A stretch of 64,000 nt of DNA from Comamonas testosteroni (GCF_003569915.1 NZ_KZ984453.1:1-64000), one strand, 5' to 3'; counted from the first letter of the stretch, positions 35,442 to 45,156 are shown. Made by a program: numbers and translations. The notes: generated by a model from the letters alone, not told the origin.

Positions 35442-36372
35442 ACTTGTAAGTATCGAGTGCCGAGTAGTCGTGATAGCGGTCAATGCGCACATCGTCGAGC
35501 ACGGCCAGCGCATCGGGTGTGAGCACGGCCAGCGAGCAGTACAGAGAGATCAGGTAAGAGCTGATGGCCTGGTCGTTGATGCCCATGAAGCGCACGGACA
35601 GACCGGGGTTTTGCTCACCTGGCAGACCGGGCTGGAACAGGCCAACCACGCCCTGGCGGCGGTCACCCACGCGCAGCAAGATGATGCTGCTCTTGCCATC
35701 GGCCACGGGAATCTTGTCCGAAGGAATCAGCGGCACACCGCGCCAGGTGATGAACTGGCTGCCAAACAGACTCACCGTGGGCGGCGGCGTGCCACGGCGT
35801 GTGGCTTCGCGGCCAAAGGCAGCGATGGTCAGCGGGTGGGCCAGGAAGAAAGCAGGCTCCTTCCAGACCTTGGTCAGCAGTTCATCCAGATCGTCGGGCG
35901 TGGGCGCGCCGCCGTCGTTCAGCGGGAAGATGCGCTGCTCATCGGTCACCTGGGCCAGCAGGCCGTAGGAGGCGTTGTTGATCAGCTCGCTTTCCTGATT
36001 TTCCTTGATGGTCTCAATCGTCAGGCGCAGCTGTTCCTTGATCTGGTCATGCGGGCTGCTGTAGAGATCGGAGATGCGCGTGTGCACATCGAGCACGGTG
36101 GAGACCGCGTTCAGAAAGTACTCGCGCGGTGCTTCGTCGTAATCGACAAAAGTGCGGGGCAGCTGGTTGTCGTACTGCTTGGCCGTGCAGGTGACTTTGA
36201 TGTCCTCGGGGTTCTTGACCTCGTTGACGCGGTAGATGCCCGCCTCCACCGGCACCCATTGCAGCAGATGAGTCAGCCAGCGGGGCGTGATGGTGGACAG
36301 CTGAGGCGCGGTCTTGGTTGCGTTGGCTAGTTGGCGGGCGGCGTTGTCGCCCAGAGTGTGCAAGGTAGTCAT
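35440..36372 (-). CDS. Family 2A encapsulin shell protein
   Basis: 310 residues. HK97-fold major shell protein of the family 2A encapsulins (SrpI-type), which self-assemble into an icosahedral compartment loading cysteine desulfurase. Recognisable blocks are ITPRWLTHLLQWVPVEAGIY, PRTFVDYDEAPREYFLNAVS, ENQESELINNASYGLLAQV (E-loop/P-domain region), LFGSQFITWRGVPLIPSDKI, RVGDRRQGVVGLFQPGLPGE and the C-terminal AVLDDVRIDRYHDY. There is no cyclic-nucleotide-binding insertion, which separates it from family 2B. The gene pair with its cargo, plus EpsC and rhodanese, matches the known sulfur-related 2A locus. The start at 36372 is fixed by alignment. Confidence 0.95.
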   Translation of the reverse strand: MTTLHTLGDNAARQLANATKTAPQLSTITPRWLTHLLQWVPVEAGIYRVNEVKNPEDIKVTCTAKQYDNQLPRTFVDYDEAPREYFLNAVSTVLDVHTRISDLYSSPHDQIKEQLRLTIETIKENQESELINNASYGLLAQVTDEQRIFPLNDGGAPTPDDLDELLTKVWKEPAFFLAHPLTIAAFGREATRRGTPPPTVSLFGSQFITWRGVPLIPSDKIPVADGKSSIILLRVGDRRQGVVGLFQPGLPGEQNPGLSVRFMGINDQAISSYLISLYCSLAVLTPDALAVLDDVRIDRYHDYSALDTYK

Positions 36373-36435
36373 GAAGCTTGGTTACAGCGGTTGGGAGAAC
36401 GGGTTGAGAGAACAGGTTGGGAAAGCAGTGAAAAC

Positions 36436-37359
36436 TCAGGCCGCAGCGGGCAGCGAATGGACTTTTTCCACCGGGCTGGACTGGGAGACATGGGTTTGCG
36501 GCGGCACATCCTGCGTAAGCCAGACATTGCCGCCGATGACAGCACCGCGGCCAATCGTGATGCGGCCCAAAATGGTGGCGCCCGCGTAGATGACCACGTC
36601 GTCCTGCACGACAGGGTGGCGCGGCCAGCCTTTTTGCAGATGGCCTTGGGCATCGCGTGGAAAGCGCTTGGCCCCCAGCGTGACGGCCTGGTAGATGCGC
36701 ACATTGCGGCCAATCACCGCCGTCTCGCCAATCACCACGCCGGTGCCGTGATCGATGAAAAAGCCCGCGCCAATGCGCGCGCCGGGGTGAATGTCGATGC
36801 CCGTCTGGCCATGGGCCAGCTCGGCCACCATGCGCGCCAAAAGCGGCAGCTCCAGCCCGTACAGCACATGGGCAATGCGGTGGTGAATCAGCGCCAGCAC
36901 GCCGGGGTAGCTGAGCACGACCTCATCCACACTCTGCGCCGCTGGGTCACCGTGAAAGGCGGCCAGCACATCCACGTCCAGCAGCTTGCGCAGGCCAGGC
37001 AGTTCCTTGGCAAACTCGCGCACCGCCTTGGCAGCGCGCAGCTCATAGGCGCGTTCATCTTCACGCTCGCCTTCCTGGCGGGCGCGGTAGCGCAGCTCGA
37101 TGCGGGCCTGGTCCTGCAGCGTCTGCAAGGCGGTATCAAGCGTGTGGCCGATAAAAAAGTCTTCGCTGGACTGGCGCAGCTCGGTGGGCCCGAGGCGCAA
37201 GGGGTAGAGCACGCCCTTGAGCAACTCAATGGCCTGCGTCACCGCGTCCCGCGAAGGAAACTCGCGCTGGGCCGTATCGGTGCGGCCCTGCTGCTCACGC
37301 CACTGCTCGCGCACCTGGCGCAGCTCGGCAACGATATCGGAGATGGGAAAGTCGCTCAT
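36436..37359 (-). CDS. epsC: Serine O-acetyltransferase, EpsC type
   Basis: 307 residues. Forms O-acetylserine from serine and acetyl-CoA, the acceptor for sulfide in cysteine synthesis. A long helical N-terminal region (about 1-175) precedes a left-handed beta-helix hexapeptide domain (about 190-285: DIHPGARIGAGFFIDHGTGV with the catalytic His, VIGETAVIGRNVRIYQAVTL, AGATILGRITIGRGAVIGG). The sequence follows the longer EpsC class rather than E. coli CysE. It is encoded 63 bp upstream of the encapsulin shell in the same direction, as is usual for family 2A loci, linking the compartment to cysteine metabolism. Confidence 0.93.
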   Translation of the reverse strand: MSDFPISDIVAELRQVREQWREQQGRTDTAQREFPSRDAVTQAIELLKGVLYPLRLGPTELRQSSEDFFIGHTLDTALQTLQDQARIELRYRARQEGEREDERAYELRAAKAVREFAKELPGLRKLLDVDVLAAFHGDPAAQSVDEVVLSYPGVLALIHHRIAHVLYGLELPLLARMVAELAHGQTGIDIHPGARIGAGFFIDHGTGVVIGETAVIGRNVRIYQAVTLGAKRFPRDAQGHLQKGWPRHPVVQDDVVIYAGATILGRITIGRGAVIGGNVWLTQDVPPQTHVSQSSPVEKVHSLPAAA

Positions 37360-37445
37360 CGTTTACCTCTTTTCAGAGTCAAAGCCGCCCACAACGCTTT
37401 CTCTCAAAGCGCTGACAGCTATCAAATTGGGATTAATAAAGGTGC

Positions 37446-37955
37446 TTAGTCCTGCACCCAGGGCAAGCCATGGAATCGCCAGCCGTCACCATTTCCACGG
37501 TGCTGGGCTTCATCCAGTTCGCCTTCAAAACCTTCGCTGATATTGAAGACATGGGCCAGACCAGCCTTGGCCGCCTCTTGCGCAGCCAGCGTGGAGCGCT
37601 TGCCGCTGCGACACAGCAGCAGCGCAATCGGCTGGGAACCACCCTGCGGCGCCTGCTTGGCCAGCAGCGCCGTCAGCTCGCGCACAAATCGCGGGTTGCG
37701 CGACAGCGCCGTGCCTGTGGCCCAGGGCACATGGGCGCTGCCGGGCACATGGCCGACAAACTTGCGTTCTTCAGCAGTGCGCACATCGACCAGCAGAGCC
37801 AGACCCTGCTCCACCAGTTGCCAGGCCTCACGCGGGGGGATGGAACCGGCAAATGACAAGCCTTGCGCCGCGGCCTGGGCGGCGGCTTCTTTCAGGGCGG
37901 GAAGGTTGGAGATATCTGTCATAACTGATTCATCTAAAGAATTCAATGAACTCAT
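37446..37955 (-). CDS. Rhodanese-like sulfurtransferase
   Basis: 169 residues, one rhodanese domain (about 40-165). Landmarks: LLVDVRTAEERKFVGHVPGS (about 65), the active-site loop LLLCRSGKRS with the catalytic Cys (about 125), and GFEGELDEAQHRGNGDGWRF near the C-terminus. It probably carries persulfide sulfur to or from the encapsulated desulfurase (inference from gene order). Two starts are plausible, ATG at 37955 (AGG six bases before) or ATG at 37922; the first is used. It lies between the CysB-type regulator and epsC. Confidence 0.88.
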   Translation of the reverse strand: MSSLNSLDESVMTDISNLPALKEAAAQAAAQGLSFAGSIPPREAWQLVEQGLALLVDVRTAEERKFVGHVPGSAHVPWATGTALSRNPRFVRELTALLAKQAPQGGSQPIALLLCRSGKRSTLAAQEAAKAGLAHVFNISEGFEGELDEAQHRGNGDGWRFHGLPWVQD

Positions 37956-38019
37956 GTTGCGCCTAATAAGACATTCCAACAACGAACAAAAATCAGATTG
38001 CTTATGCGAAAAACGAAGA

Positions 38020-38952
38020 TCAGACAGACTCTGACTGCACGGCCTCTCGCACCACATCAGGCGTCAGCGTGGGCACAAAGCTTTCGATAAACGCATAGGC
38101 GTAGCCGCGCAGCCACGCGCCCTTGCGCAGCGCCAGCCGCGTGAGGTTCACCTCGAACAGATGGCGCGCATCAATGGCACGCAGATGGCGGTCGCGCTCG
38201 GCGTCAAAGGCGATGGAAGCGATGATGCCCACGCCCATGCCCAGCTCCACATAGGTCTTGACCACATCGGCGTCCATGGCCGTGAGCACCACATTCGGCG
38301 CCAGCCCTGCACTCTCGAACGCCCGGTCGATATGCGAGCGACCGGTATAGCCCTGCTCATAAGTGATGATGGGGTGGCGGGCCAGCGCCTGCAGCGTGAC
38401 CGGGCCTTCTTCATCAAGCAGCGGGTGGCCGGGCGGCACGACGATGCTGTGCGACCAGCGGTAGCAAGGCAGGGTGACCAGGCTGTCATAGCTGCCCAGT
38501 GCCTCTGTCGCTACGCCGATATCGGCCTCGCCCGAAAGCAGCATCTCCGCCACCTGCCGGGGCGAGCCCTGGTGCAGATGCAGCGAGACCTGCGGGTACA
38601 GCCGCCGAAAGTCGCGCACCACCTGCGGCAGCGCATAGCGGGCCTGCGAGTGGGTGGCGGCAATCGACAGACCGCCCTTTTCGCTGTCGCGAAAATCTTC
38701 GCCCGCGCGGCGCAGGTTGTCGGCTTCAAGCAGCATGCGCTCGACAATCGGCAGCAGGCTGTCGCCGGGCGGCGTGAGCCCCGTCAGGCGCTTGCCCGCG
38801 CGCACAAAAATGTCGATGCCAAGCTCTTCCTCAAGCTCACGAATCTGACGGCTGACGCCCGGTTGCGAGGTGTGCAGCATGGCGGCCACCTCGGTCAGAT
38901 TGAAGCCACGTCGCGCTGTCTCGCGTACTGATCTCAGTTGCTGAAAATTCAT
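38020..38952 (-). CDS. CysB-family LysR-type regulator
   Basis: 310 residues. Winged HTH at about 1-60 (MNFQQLRSVRETARRGFNLT, AAMLHTSQPGVSRQIRELEE) and a CysB/Cbl-type effector domain (THSQARYALPQVVRDFRRLY, EADIGVATEAL, VPPGHPLL, TYEQGYTGRSHIDRAFESAG, GMGVGIIASIAFD). CysB proteins sense O-acetylserine or sulfate status and activate sulfur genes. Encoded between ssuB and the rhodanese gene in the same direction, it is the obvious regulator of both the ssu and encapsulin parts. Which of CysB or Cbl it corresponds to cannot be decided, so no symbol is given. Confidence 0.92.
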   Translation of the reverse strand: MNFQQLRSVRETARRGFNLTEVAAMLHTSQPGVSRQIRELEEELGIDIFVRAGKRLTGLTPPGDSLLPIVERMLLEADNLRRAGEDFRDSEKGGLSIAATHSQARYALPQVVRDFRRLYPQVSLHLHQGSPRQVAEMLLSGEADIGVATEALGSYDSLVTLPCYRWSHSIVVPPGHPLLDEEGPVTLQALARHPIITYEQGYTGRSHIDRAFESAGLAPNVVLTAMDADVVKTYVELGMGVGIIASIAFDAERDRHLRAIDARHLFEVNLTRLALRKGAWLRGYAYAFIESFVPTLTPDVVREAVQSESV

Positions 38953-38954
38953 GG

Positions 38955-39002
38955 TTTTGATAGCAGCCAGCCTATGTTTTACCTGGACTAGCGGCCTTTT
39001 TT
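38955..39002 (+). repeat. Short dispersed repeat upstream of the CysB-type gene
   Basis: TTTGATAGCAGCCAGCCTATG, then ACCTGGACTAGCGGCCTTTT. It lies between ssuB and the regulator and matches copies at 35397 and 45990 closely. It could also act as a weak terminator because of the T-run. Confidence 0.65.
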
Positions 39003-39015
39003 GTTCAAATTCAGA

Positions 39016-39987
39016 TCAGATTGCCCAGCGCAGACCCGTGGCGGGCACGCCCAGCCAGCCGTCTTGTCTGGGTTGTTCCGCAAGCTCGGCATCGGGCTTT
39101 TGCAGCACGCGGTCGAGAATGCGGGTCTCCAACTGCGCAAAGCCGGGGTCGCCATGCACCCGCGGGCGGCGCAGGCTGATGCGTTCATCGAGCGCAATGC
39201 GCCCGTCCTCGATCAGCACCACACGGTCGGCCAGAGCCACCGCTTCCTGCACATCGTGGGTGACCAGCAAGGCTGTGAAGCCATGGTCGCGCCACAGGCC
39301 TTCGATCAGGCGGTGCATCTCGATACGGGTCAGCGCATCCAGCGCGCCCAGCGGCTCATCAAGTAGCAGCAGACGCGGCTGATGCACCAGCGCACGTGCC
39401 AGTGCCACACGCTGCCGCTGACCGCCCGAGAGCTTGGCCGGCCACTCGTTAGCGCGGTCGGACAGACCCACCTGCGCCAGCACTTCCAGCCCTTTTTTGC
39501 GGGCGCTGGCGGGCAGACCCAGAATCACGTTGTCCAGCACACGCAGCCAGGGCAGCAAGCGAGCGTCCTGAAACATGATGCGGGTGTCACGCTTGGCATC
39601 CCTGGCTTCTCCCAAGTCCGCACCATCAATCAGCACCTGGCCGCTGCTCGAAGTCTCAAGCCCCGCCACTTGCCGAAGCAACGTGGACTTGCCGCAGCCG
39701 CTGCGCCCCACGATGGCGATGAACTCGCCAGGCTGCACATCCAGCTGCACCTGCTTGAGCACTTCCCGATCGCCATAGCGCTTGGTCAGTTGCCGGGTCT
39801 GCAAATGCACGCCCGGCGCAGCCTTCTTGCGCTCAGCCCGTTCAGCCATCTCGCGCTGCTGACGGTTCACATCGGCCAGCGCCTGCGCTTCATCCCAGGA
39901 AGCCTCCCAGGCCACAAGCGGCTGGGTGGCATTGAGCGCACCAGCGCTCAGCAAACCTTGTCCTAAACGGCTTATCAATTTACTCAT
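39016..39987 (-). CDS. ssuB: Aliphatic sulfonate ABC transporter, ATP-binding protein
   Basis: 323 residues. ABC ATPase with Walker A (GRSGCGKST, about 93-101), Q-loop ([10 protein letters not shown]), signature LSGGQRQRV (about 184), Walker B LLLLDEP and H-loop [10 protein letters not shown]. It drives sulfonate import with SsuA and SsuC. About 55 extra residues before the ATPase domain (up to about 58) include an Arg/Glu-rich helix and are absent from E. coli SsuB (255 residues). The start could lie further in, but no better ATG with a ribosome-binding site is visible. Downstream of ssuC by 114 bp, with a gene-end repeat between. Confidence 0.93.
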   Translation of the reverse strand: MSKLISRLGQGLLSAGALNATQPLVAWEASWDEAQALADVNRQQREMAERAERKKAAPGVHLQTRQLTKRYGDREVLKQVQLDVQPGEFIAIVGRSGCGKSTLLRQVAGLETSSSGQVLIDGADLGEARDAKRDTRIMFQDARLLPWLRVLDNVILGLPASARKKGLEVLAQVGLSDRANEWPAKLSGGQRQRVALARALVHQPRLLLLDEPLGALDALTRIEMHRLIEGLWRDHGFTALLVTHDVQEAVALADRVVLIEDGRIALDERISLRRPRVHGDPGFAQLETRILDRVLQKPDAELAEQPRQDGWLGVPATGLRWAI

Positions 39988-40017
39988 TGCAAGCTCCTAT
40001 CGCTATCGCTCAAAAAA

Positions 40018-40110
40018 GGCACACCCCAACCCAGAGACGCCAAGCAAGAGCCGCCTCGCGGCGATGGCGTCGTCCCCCTCAGGGGGAAGGCGCGCAGCGC
40101 CTCAGGGGGT
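40018..40110 (-). repeat. Gene-end GC-rich repeat, copy 3 (contains ssuC stop)
   Basis: On the minus strand it starts CCCCCTGAGGCGCTGCGCGC and contains the CCCCCTGAGGGGGACGAC hairpin and GGCGGCTCTTGCTTGGCGTC. The TGA of the first block is the ssuC stop codon, as for putA. Confidence 0.8.
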
Positions 40111-40980
40111 TCCATAGTTCGGATGCCAACGCAACCACCACCGCTCCAAACCTCGCGCAAACAAATCCGCCAGCTTGCCCAAAATCGCATAGAGCAAGAT
40201 GCCCACCAGCACCACATCGGTCTGCAGAAATTCGCGGGCATTCATGGTCAGATAACCAATGCCGGCCTGCGCCGAAATGGTTTCGGCCACGATCAGAATC
40301 ACCCACATCAGGCCCAGCGAAAAACGCAGGCCCACGAGGATGGAAGACAGCGCACCGGGCAGCACGATGTCGCGGTACAACTGCCAGCGTGTGAGGCCGT
40401 AGCTCTTGCCCATCTCGATCAGGCCCGGGTCCACATTGCGTATGCCGTGGAAGGTGTTGAGGTAGATGGGAAAGAACACCGAGATGCTGATCAGAAACAG
40501 CTTGGCCGATTCATCAATGCCAAACCACAGAATGACCAGCGGAATCAGCGCCAGCGCGGGGATGTTGCGCACCATCTGAATCGTGGAGTCCAGCAGCGTC
40601 TCGGCCCAGCGCAGCGAGCCGGTCAGCAGCCCCAGCACCAGACCCAGACTGCCGCCAATGGCCAGCCCCGCCAGCGCGCGCCCTGCGCTGACTTTCACAT
40701 GGGTCCACAGCTCGCCCGACTCGGCCAGCGCCCAGGCGGCGCGCAGCACATCGAGCGGCGCGGGCAGCACCCGCGTGGACAACCAGCCATAGGCCGATGC
40801 CGCCTGCCACACGGCAATCAGCGCCACGGGCACCAGCCAGGGCAGCAGACGCGGGCCCAGTTGCTGGCCCAGCTGACGTGCCAGCTGCAGCAGACGCGAG
40901 GGCTGAGTCGCTGCGACCGGAGAGCCTGCGATGGCTGGCTTTAGCGCAATATCAGCGGCAATGATCTGGGCTTCGCTCAT
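40102..40980 (-). CDS. ssuC: Aliphatic sulfonate ABC transporter permease
   Basis: 292 residues, inner-membrane permease of the SsuC/TauC type with about six helices and the cytoplasmic EAA-like loop (EMGKSYGLTRWQLYRDIVLP GALSSI region, about 195-215) that contacts SsuB. Its last codons (PNYGTP) and stop run into the dispersed repeat, so the C-terminus was probably altered by that element. The start lies 10 bp after ssuD. Confidence 0.93.
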   Translation of the reverse strand: MSEAQIIAADIALKPAIAGSPVAATQPSRLLQLARQLGQQLGPRLLPWLVPVALIAVWQAASAYGWLSTRVLPAPLDVLRAAWALAESGELWTHVKVSAGRALAGLAIGGSLGLVLGLLTGSLRWAETLLDSTIQMVRNIPALALIPLVILWFGIDESAKLFLISISVFFPIYLNTFHGIRNVDPGLIEMGKSYGLTRWQLYRDIVLPGALSSILVGLRFSLGLMWVILIVAETISAQAGIGYLTMNAREFLQTDVVLVGILLYAILGKLADLFARGLERWWLRWHPNYGTP

Positions 40981-40990
40981 ATGCGCTCAT

Positions 40991-42181
40991 TCAGCTTTGC
41001 GACACGCGCACAGGCTCATTCACCGTTTCACGCTTGGGTGAATAGAGGTTGGCCACGGTCTCGCCAAACGGGCCGCCGGGGTTGCCACCCGTCAGCTTTT
41101 CCTGCACGTTCACAGGCAGCAGCGGGAAGACCAGTTCGGCAAAGCGATAGGCCTCTTCCAGATGCGGGTAGCCCGAGAGCACAAAGGTATCGATGCCCAG
41201 ATCGGCATATTCCTGTATGCGGTCTGCCACCGTCTGCGCATCGCCCACCAGCGCCGTACCGGCACCGCCGCGCACCAGACCCACACCGGCCCAGAGGTTG
41301 GGGCTGATTTCGAGATCAGCGCGCGAGCGCTTGGCACCACCAGCGTGCAAGGCCGCCATGCGGCGCTGACCTTCCGAGTCCATGCGCGCAAATGCGGCCT
41401 GGGCCTGCACCACGGTTTCATCCTTGACGCGGCTGATCAGGCGCTCGGCATCGGCCCAGGCCTCTTCATCGGTCTCACGCACGATCACATGCAAACGAAT
41501 GCCGAACTTCACTTTGCGGCCATGGCGCTCGGCCTTGGCACGCACATCGGCAATCTTCTTGGCCACTTCGGCGGGTGGCTCGCCCCAGGTCAGATAGGCA
41601 TCGACCTGCTCGGCCGCCAGTTCATGCGCGGCTGCCGAAGAACCGCCGAAATACACGGGCGGATACGGCTTTTGCAGCGGCGGGAACAGCAGCTTCGCGC
41701 CCTTGACTTGCAAGTGCTGGCCATCAAAGTCCAGCGACTCGCCGTCATGGCTGCGCGCCAGAATTTCGCGCCAGATCTTGATGAACTCTGCCGACTGTTC
41801 GTAGCGTGTGGCGTGGCCCAAAAACACGCCATCGCCTTCGAGCTCAGCCTGATCGCCGCCGGTGACCAGATTGATCAGCAGACGGCCTCCGGAGAGGCGG
41901 TCAAAACTGGCGGCCATGCGCGCTGCCAGGCTGGGCTGGTGCAGGCCGGGGCGCACCGCGACGAGAAACTTCAGGCGTTTGGTTACGGGCAGCAGGCTGG
42001 ACGCCACGACCCAGGGGTCTTCGCAAGAGCGGCCCGTGGGGATCAGTACCCCTTCGTAGCCCAGGCTGTCTGCGGCAATCGCGACCTGCTTGACATAGTC
42101 GTGGCTGAGCTGGCGCGCACCTTCGCTGGTGCCCAGATAGCGCGAATCACCGTGGGTGGGAATGAACCAGAAAATTTGCAT
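40991..42181 (-). CDS. ssuD: FMNH2-dependent alkanesulfonate monooxygenase
   Basis: 396 residues, bacterial luciferase-like TIM barrel that cleaves C1-C14 alkanesulfonates to aldehyde and sulfite using FMNH2 from SsuE. Landmarks: [20 protein letters not shown] at the N-terminus, [18 protein letters not shown] (catalytic Cys region), [20 protein letters not shown], and [20 protein letters not shown] at the C-terminus. The ATG at 42181 matches the family start. It lies directly between ssuA and ssuC in one operon; the sulfite feeds cysI at 51159. Confidence 0.96.
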   Translation of the reverse strand: MQIFWFIPTHGDSRYLGTSEGARQLSHDYVKQVAIAADSLGYEGVLIPTGRSCEDPWVVASSLLPVTKRLKFLVAVRPGLHQPSLAARMAASFDRLSGGRLLINLVTGGDQAELEGDGVFLGHATRYEQSAEFIKIWREILARSHDGESLDFDGQHLQVKGAKLLFPPLQKPYPPVYFGGSSAAAHELAAEQVDAYLTWGEPPAEVAKKIADVRAKAERHGRKVKFGIRLHVIVRETDEEAWADAERLISRVKDETVVQAQAAFARMDSEGQRRMAALHAGGAKRSRADLEISPNLWAGVGLVRGGAGTALVGDAQTVADRIQEYADLGIDTFVLSGYPHLEEAYRFAELVFPLLPVNVQEKLTGGNPGGPFGETVANLYSPKRETVNEPVRVSQS

Positions 42182-42216
42182 GTCTGAAAACTCTTTCAAC
42201 AATGAATGCGCTGGAC

Positions 42217-43218
42217 TCAGCGGCTGCTGACCAGATCAACAGGCGCTGCATGCAGCAAGTTGAGCTTTTTGGGGATGAGCTTGAGGTCGAAGAAGGTGTC
42301 GGCAATCTTTTGCTGCTCGGCCAGAATTTCACCGTTCACGGCCTTGGTGCCGAAGTCGGAGCGGTTCAGGTACAGCTCGGTCACCGAAGCGTCCAGGCCC
42401 AGAATCTGGGACAGCTCAGTGGCCGCAGCCGCCTTGTTCTTGGAAGCCCAGGTGTCAATGGCTGCGATCTCTTCAATCGCAATACGCAGCACATCGGCAT
42501 TGCGCGAAGCAAAGTCACGCGAGGTGAAGTAGTAGGCGCGGTTGTTGACGGTGCCGCGTGCATCGGCCAGCAGGCGGGCGTCCAGCGTCTTCTGGGCCGA
42601 GGCCAGGAACGGGTCCCAGATCACCCAGGCATCGACCGAGCCTTTTTCAAACGCGGCACGCGCATCGGGCGGGGCCAGAAAGACGGACTGCACATCACCG
42701 TATTTCAGGCCATGCTTTTCCAGCAGCTTGACCAGAAAGTAATGCACGTTGGAGCCTTTGTTGTACGCAATGCGCTTGCCTTTGAGGTCCGCTACGGAGC
42801 GAATGGACGAGCCCTTGGGCACGATCACGGCTTCCAGCCCCGGGCGCGGCACGGTGGCTGCGGCATAGACCAGCGGCGCACCTGCAGCCTGCGCAAAGAT
42901 GGGCGGGGCTTCGCCCACATCACCAAAGTCGATGGAGCCGACATTGAGCGCCTCAAGCTGCACGGGGCCGGCGTTGAATTCCACCCAGCGCACGGACACG
43001 CCCAGCGGGCTCAAGCGCTTTTCCAGCGTGCCACGGTTTTTGAGGATGGAGAGCCAGCCTTTTTGATGGCCGACGCGCAGCACGCGCTGGCCTGCGCCCG
43101 TTTGCTGTGCCAGCGCGTGGCCGGAAGCCAGCGCCAGTGCAGCCCCGGCGGTATGGGCAAGCCACTGGCGGCGGGTGGTACGCAGAATTTGCGAGGAAGC
43201 AGAGTTCAGTGTTGTCAT
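42217..43218 (-). CDS. ssuA: Aliphatic sulfonate-binding periplasmic protein
   Basis: 333 residues. A twin-Arg-like/Sec signal ([20 protein letters not shown], cleavage at ALA-QQ, about 37) precedes the SsuA/TauA substrate-binding fold ([73 protein letters not shown]). It captures sulfonates for SsuBC. The start is the ATG at 43218; an upstream TTG is not needed. It is part of the ssuEADCB order. Confidence 0.94.
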   Translation of the reverse strand: MTTLNSASSQILRTTRRQWLAHTAGAALALASGHALAQQTGAGQRVLRVGHQKGWLSILKNRGTLEKRLSPLGVSVRWVEFNAGPVQLEALNVGSIDFGDVGEAPPIFAQAAGAPLVYAAATVPRPGLEAVIVPKGSSIRSVADLKGKRIAYNKGSNVHYFLVKLLEKHGLKYGDVQSVFLAPPDARAAFEKGSVDAWVIWDPFLASAQKTLDARLLADARGTVNNRAYYFTSRDFASRNADVLRIAIEEIAAIDTWASKNKAAAATELSQILGLDASVTELYLNRSDFGTKAVNGEILAEQQKIADTFFDLKLIPKKLNLLHAAPVDLVSSR

Positions 43219-43449
43219 GAGATGCAAGGTCTGGTTTGTTGCCGCAGCTCAGTAGCTCACTGCTGGCAAGTCAATTTGAGAAATTTCGGGCGCAAGTCCA
43301 CCTTCACAGTGCGCGGACTGCTATCAAAATCAAGAACAGAGAAACCGGGCAATGCAGCAGCCCCTACCCGCTACAAAACAGCGAATAGATCAGAGAGCTA
43401 CGCAAGGCTGCTGCGCCGGGGTCAGCGCCAGAGGCACTGACCCCGGACG

Positions 43450-44055
43450 TCAAACGCTACATCGCACGTCGGTAAAAGCGACGTCTTCAAACTCAGTGGC
43501 TGCCTGCAAGGACTGCTCAAGTCCAATGCGGCGCAAATCGGTGGCCAGCAATTGAGCAGCGTCTTCCACGCGCTCGGCAATATCGGGGGCAATGCCGTAA
43601 CCGCCTTCAGGCAGCAGGGGCACGCCCTGGTCCGTGGCATAGATGCCCGGCAGGATATGGCGCGCGCCCAGCGACTGCAGCACGGGGCGCAGCGCATAGT
43701 CCAGCGCCAGCATGTGGTGCGGGCTGCCGCCCGTGGCCAGAGGCAATACCAGCTTGCCCTTGAGCGCGGTCTGCGGCAGCACGTCGAGAAATACTTTCAG
43801 CAAGCCGCTGTAGGCGGCCTTGTAGACCGGTGTGGCAACCACCACGGCATCGGCACGCGCCACGCGGGCTGTGACTTCACGAATTTCAGCGGCATCAAAC
43901 TGGGCATGCAGCAATGCTTCGGGGTCGAGCTGGTTGAGTTGCAGCACGGGCTCGGTCGTCTGGCCCAGAGCCTGCAGGCGCGTGGCCACTGCATTGAGCA
44001 AGGCACTGGAGCGCGAGGGCTGCGAGGGACTACCGGCAATCAGCAAAATGGACAT
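43450..44055 (-). CDS. ssuE: NAD(P)H-dependent FMN reductase
   Basis: 201 residues, flavodoxin-like fold: AGSPSQPSRSSALLNAVATR (phosphate loop), VVVATPVYKAAYSGLLKVFLDVLP (flavin isoalloxazine contact) and LVLPLATGGSPHHMLALDYAL. It supplies FMNH2 to SsuD. The gene order ssuE-ssuA-ssuD-ssuC-ssuB and the sequence support SsuE or the close MsuE. A 231-bp gap before ssuA contains a trace of the short repeat (GACTGCTATCAAAATC at about 43318). Confidence 0.92.
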   Translation of the reverse strand: MSILLIAGSPSQPSRSSALLNAVATRLQALGQTTEPVLQLNQLDPEALLHAQFDAAEIREVTARVARADAVVVATPVYKAAYSGLLKVFLDVLPQTALKGKLVLPLATGGSPHHMLALDYALRPVLQSLGARHILPGIYATDQGVPLLPEGGYGIAPDIAERVEDAAQLLATDLRRIGLEQSLQAATEFEDVAFTDVRCSV

Positions 44056-44118
44056 GGCTTGGATCTTCTCTATCGATTCAAAAAGCGAAAAGTGGCGACC
44101 AGGGCCGCCACATCACGC

Positions 44119-45156
44119 TTACTTCTTGCTGTAGATCTGATCGAAGCTGCCGCCGTCGGCAAAGTGGGCCTTGTCCGCCGCAGCCCAGCCGCCAAAAGCC
44201 TGGTCGATGGTGAACAGGTCCAGCTTGGGGAACTGCTTGCTGAACTCGGCGGCCACCTTGGGGTCTGTGGGGCGGTAGAAGTTCTGACCGGCAATGCGCT
44301 GGCCTTCTTCGGAGTACAGGTACTGCAGATAGGCCTCGGCCACCTTGCGGGTGCCGCGCTTGTCCACCACCTTGTCGACCACAGCCACCGAAGGCTCGGC
44401 CAGGATGGACAGCGAAGGCGCAACGATCTGGAACTTCTCGGGGCCGAATTCCTTCAGCGCCAGATAGGCTTCGTTTTCCCAGGCCAGCAGCACATCGCCC
44501 AGACCGCGCTGCACAAAGGTCACGGTGGAGCCGCGCGCGCCGGTGTCCAGCACGGGCACGTTCTTGTAGAGCTTGGTGATGTAGTCCTTGGCCTGTGCAT
44601 CGCCACCGTACTTGCGCTTGGCAAATTCCCAGGCTGCCAGATAGTTCCAGCGTGCGCCGCCCGAAGTCTTGGGGTTGGGCGTGATCACCTGAATGCCGGG
44701 CTTGACCAGATCGTCCCAGTCCTTGATGCCCTTGGGGTTGCCCTTCTTCACCAGAAACACAATGGTGGAGCTGTAAGGCGCGCTGTTGTGCGGCAGGCGC
44801 TTGATCCAGTCAGGCTTGACGTTACCGTTCTTGACCAACGCGTCGATATCGCCAGCCAGCGCCAGCGTGGCCACATCGGCCTCGATGCCGTCAATGATGG
44901 AACGCGCCTGCTTGCCCGAGCCGCCGTGCGACTGCTTGACGGACACGTCCTGACCGGCCGTGGCCTTCCAGTGCTTGGCAAAGGCCTGGTTGTAGTTCAC
45001 ATACAGCTCACGGGTCGGGTCATAGGACACGTTGAGCAGTTGCACAGGCGCCGCACCTTGAGCGTGCGCAGACAATGTTGGCAAAACAGATAGGGACAAG
45101 CCTGCAATCAAGCCGGCAGCCAGAGGAAACTTGATAAAGTTGCGACGATTTTTCAT
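44119..45156 (-). CDS. sbp: Sulfate/thiosulfate ABC transporter substrate-binding protein
   Basis: 345 residues. A signal peptide ends at SAHAQG (about 33). The mature protein shows the SBP/CysP prosite region ([77 protein letters not shown]). It binds sulfate or thiosulfate in the periplasm. The permease and ATPase genes (cysTWA) are not in the window, so it may feed a remote transporter. A 46-bp element shared with mop lies about 73 bp upstream. The ATG at 45156 matches the family start ([15 protein letters not shown]); the longer frame is unlikely. Confidence 0.93.
   Translation of the reverse strand: MKNRRNFIKFPLAAGLIAGLSLSVLPTLSAHAQGAAPVQLLNVSYDPTRELYVNYNQAFAKHWKATAGQDVSVKQSHGGSGKQARSIIDGIEADVATLALAGDIDALVKNGNVKPDWIKRLPHNSAPYSSTIVFLVKKGNPKGIKDWDDLVKPGIQVITPNPKTSGGARWNYLAAWEFAKRKYGGDAQAKDYITKLYKNVPVLDTGARGSTVTFVQRGLGDVLLAWENEAYLALKEFGPEKFQIVAPSLSILAEPSVAVVDKVVDKRGTRKVAEAYLQYLYSEEGQRIAGQNFYRPTDPKVAAEFSKQFPKLDLFTIDQAFGGWAAADKAHFADGGSFDQIYSKK

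Noticed and set aside
40514..40810. Other open frames inside ssuC
   Set aside because: Shadows of the permease gene, which has proper membrane topology and operon context.
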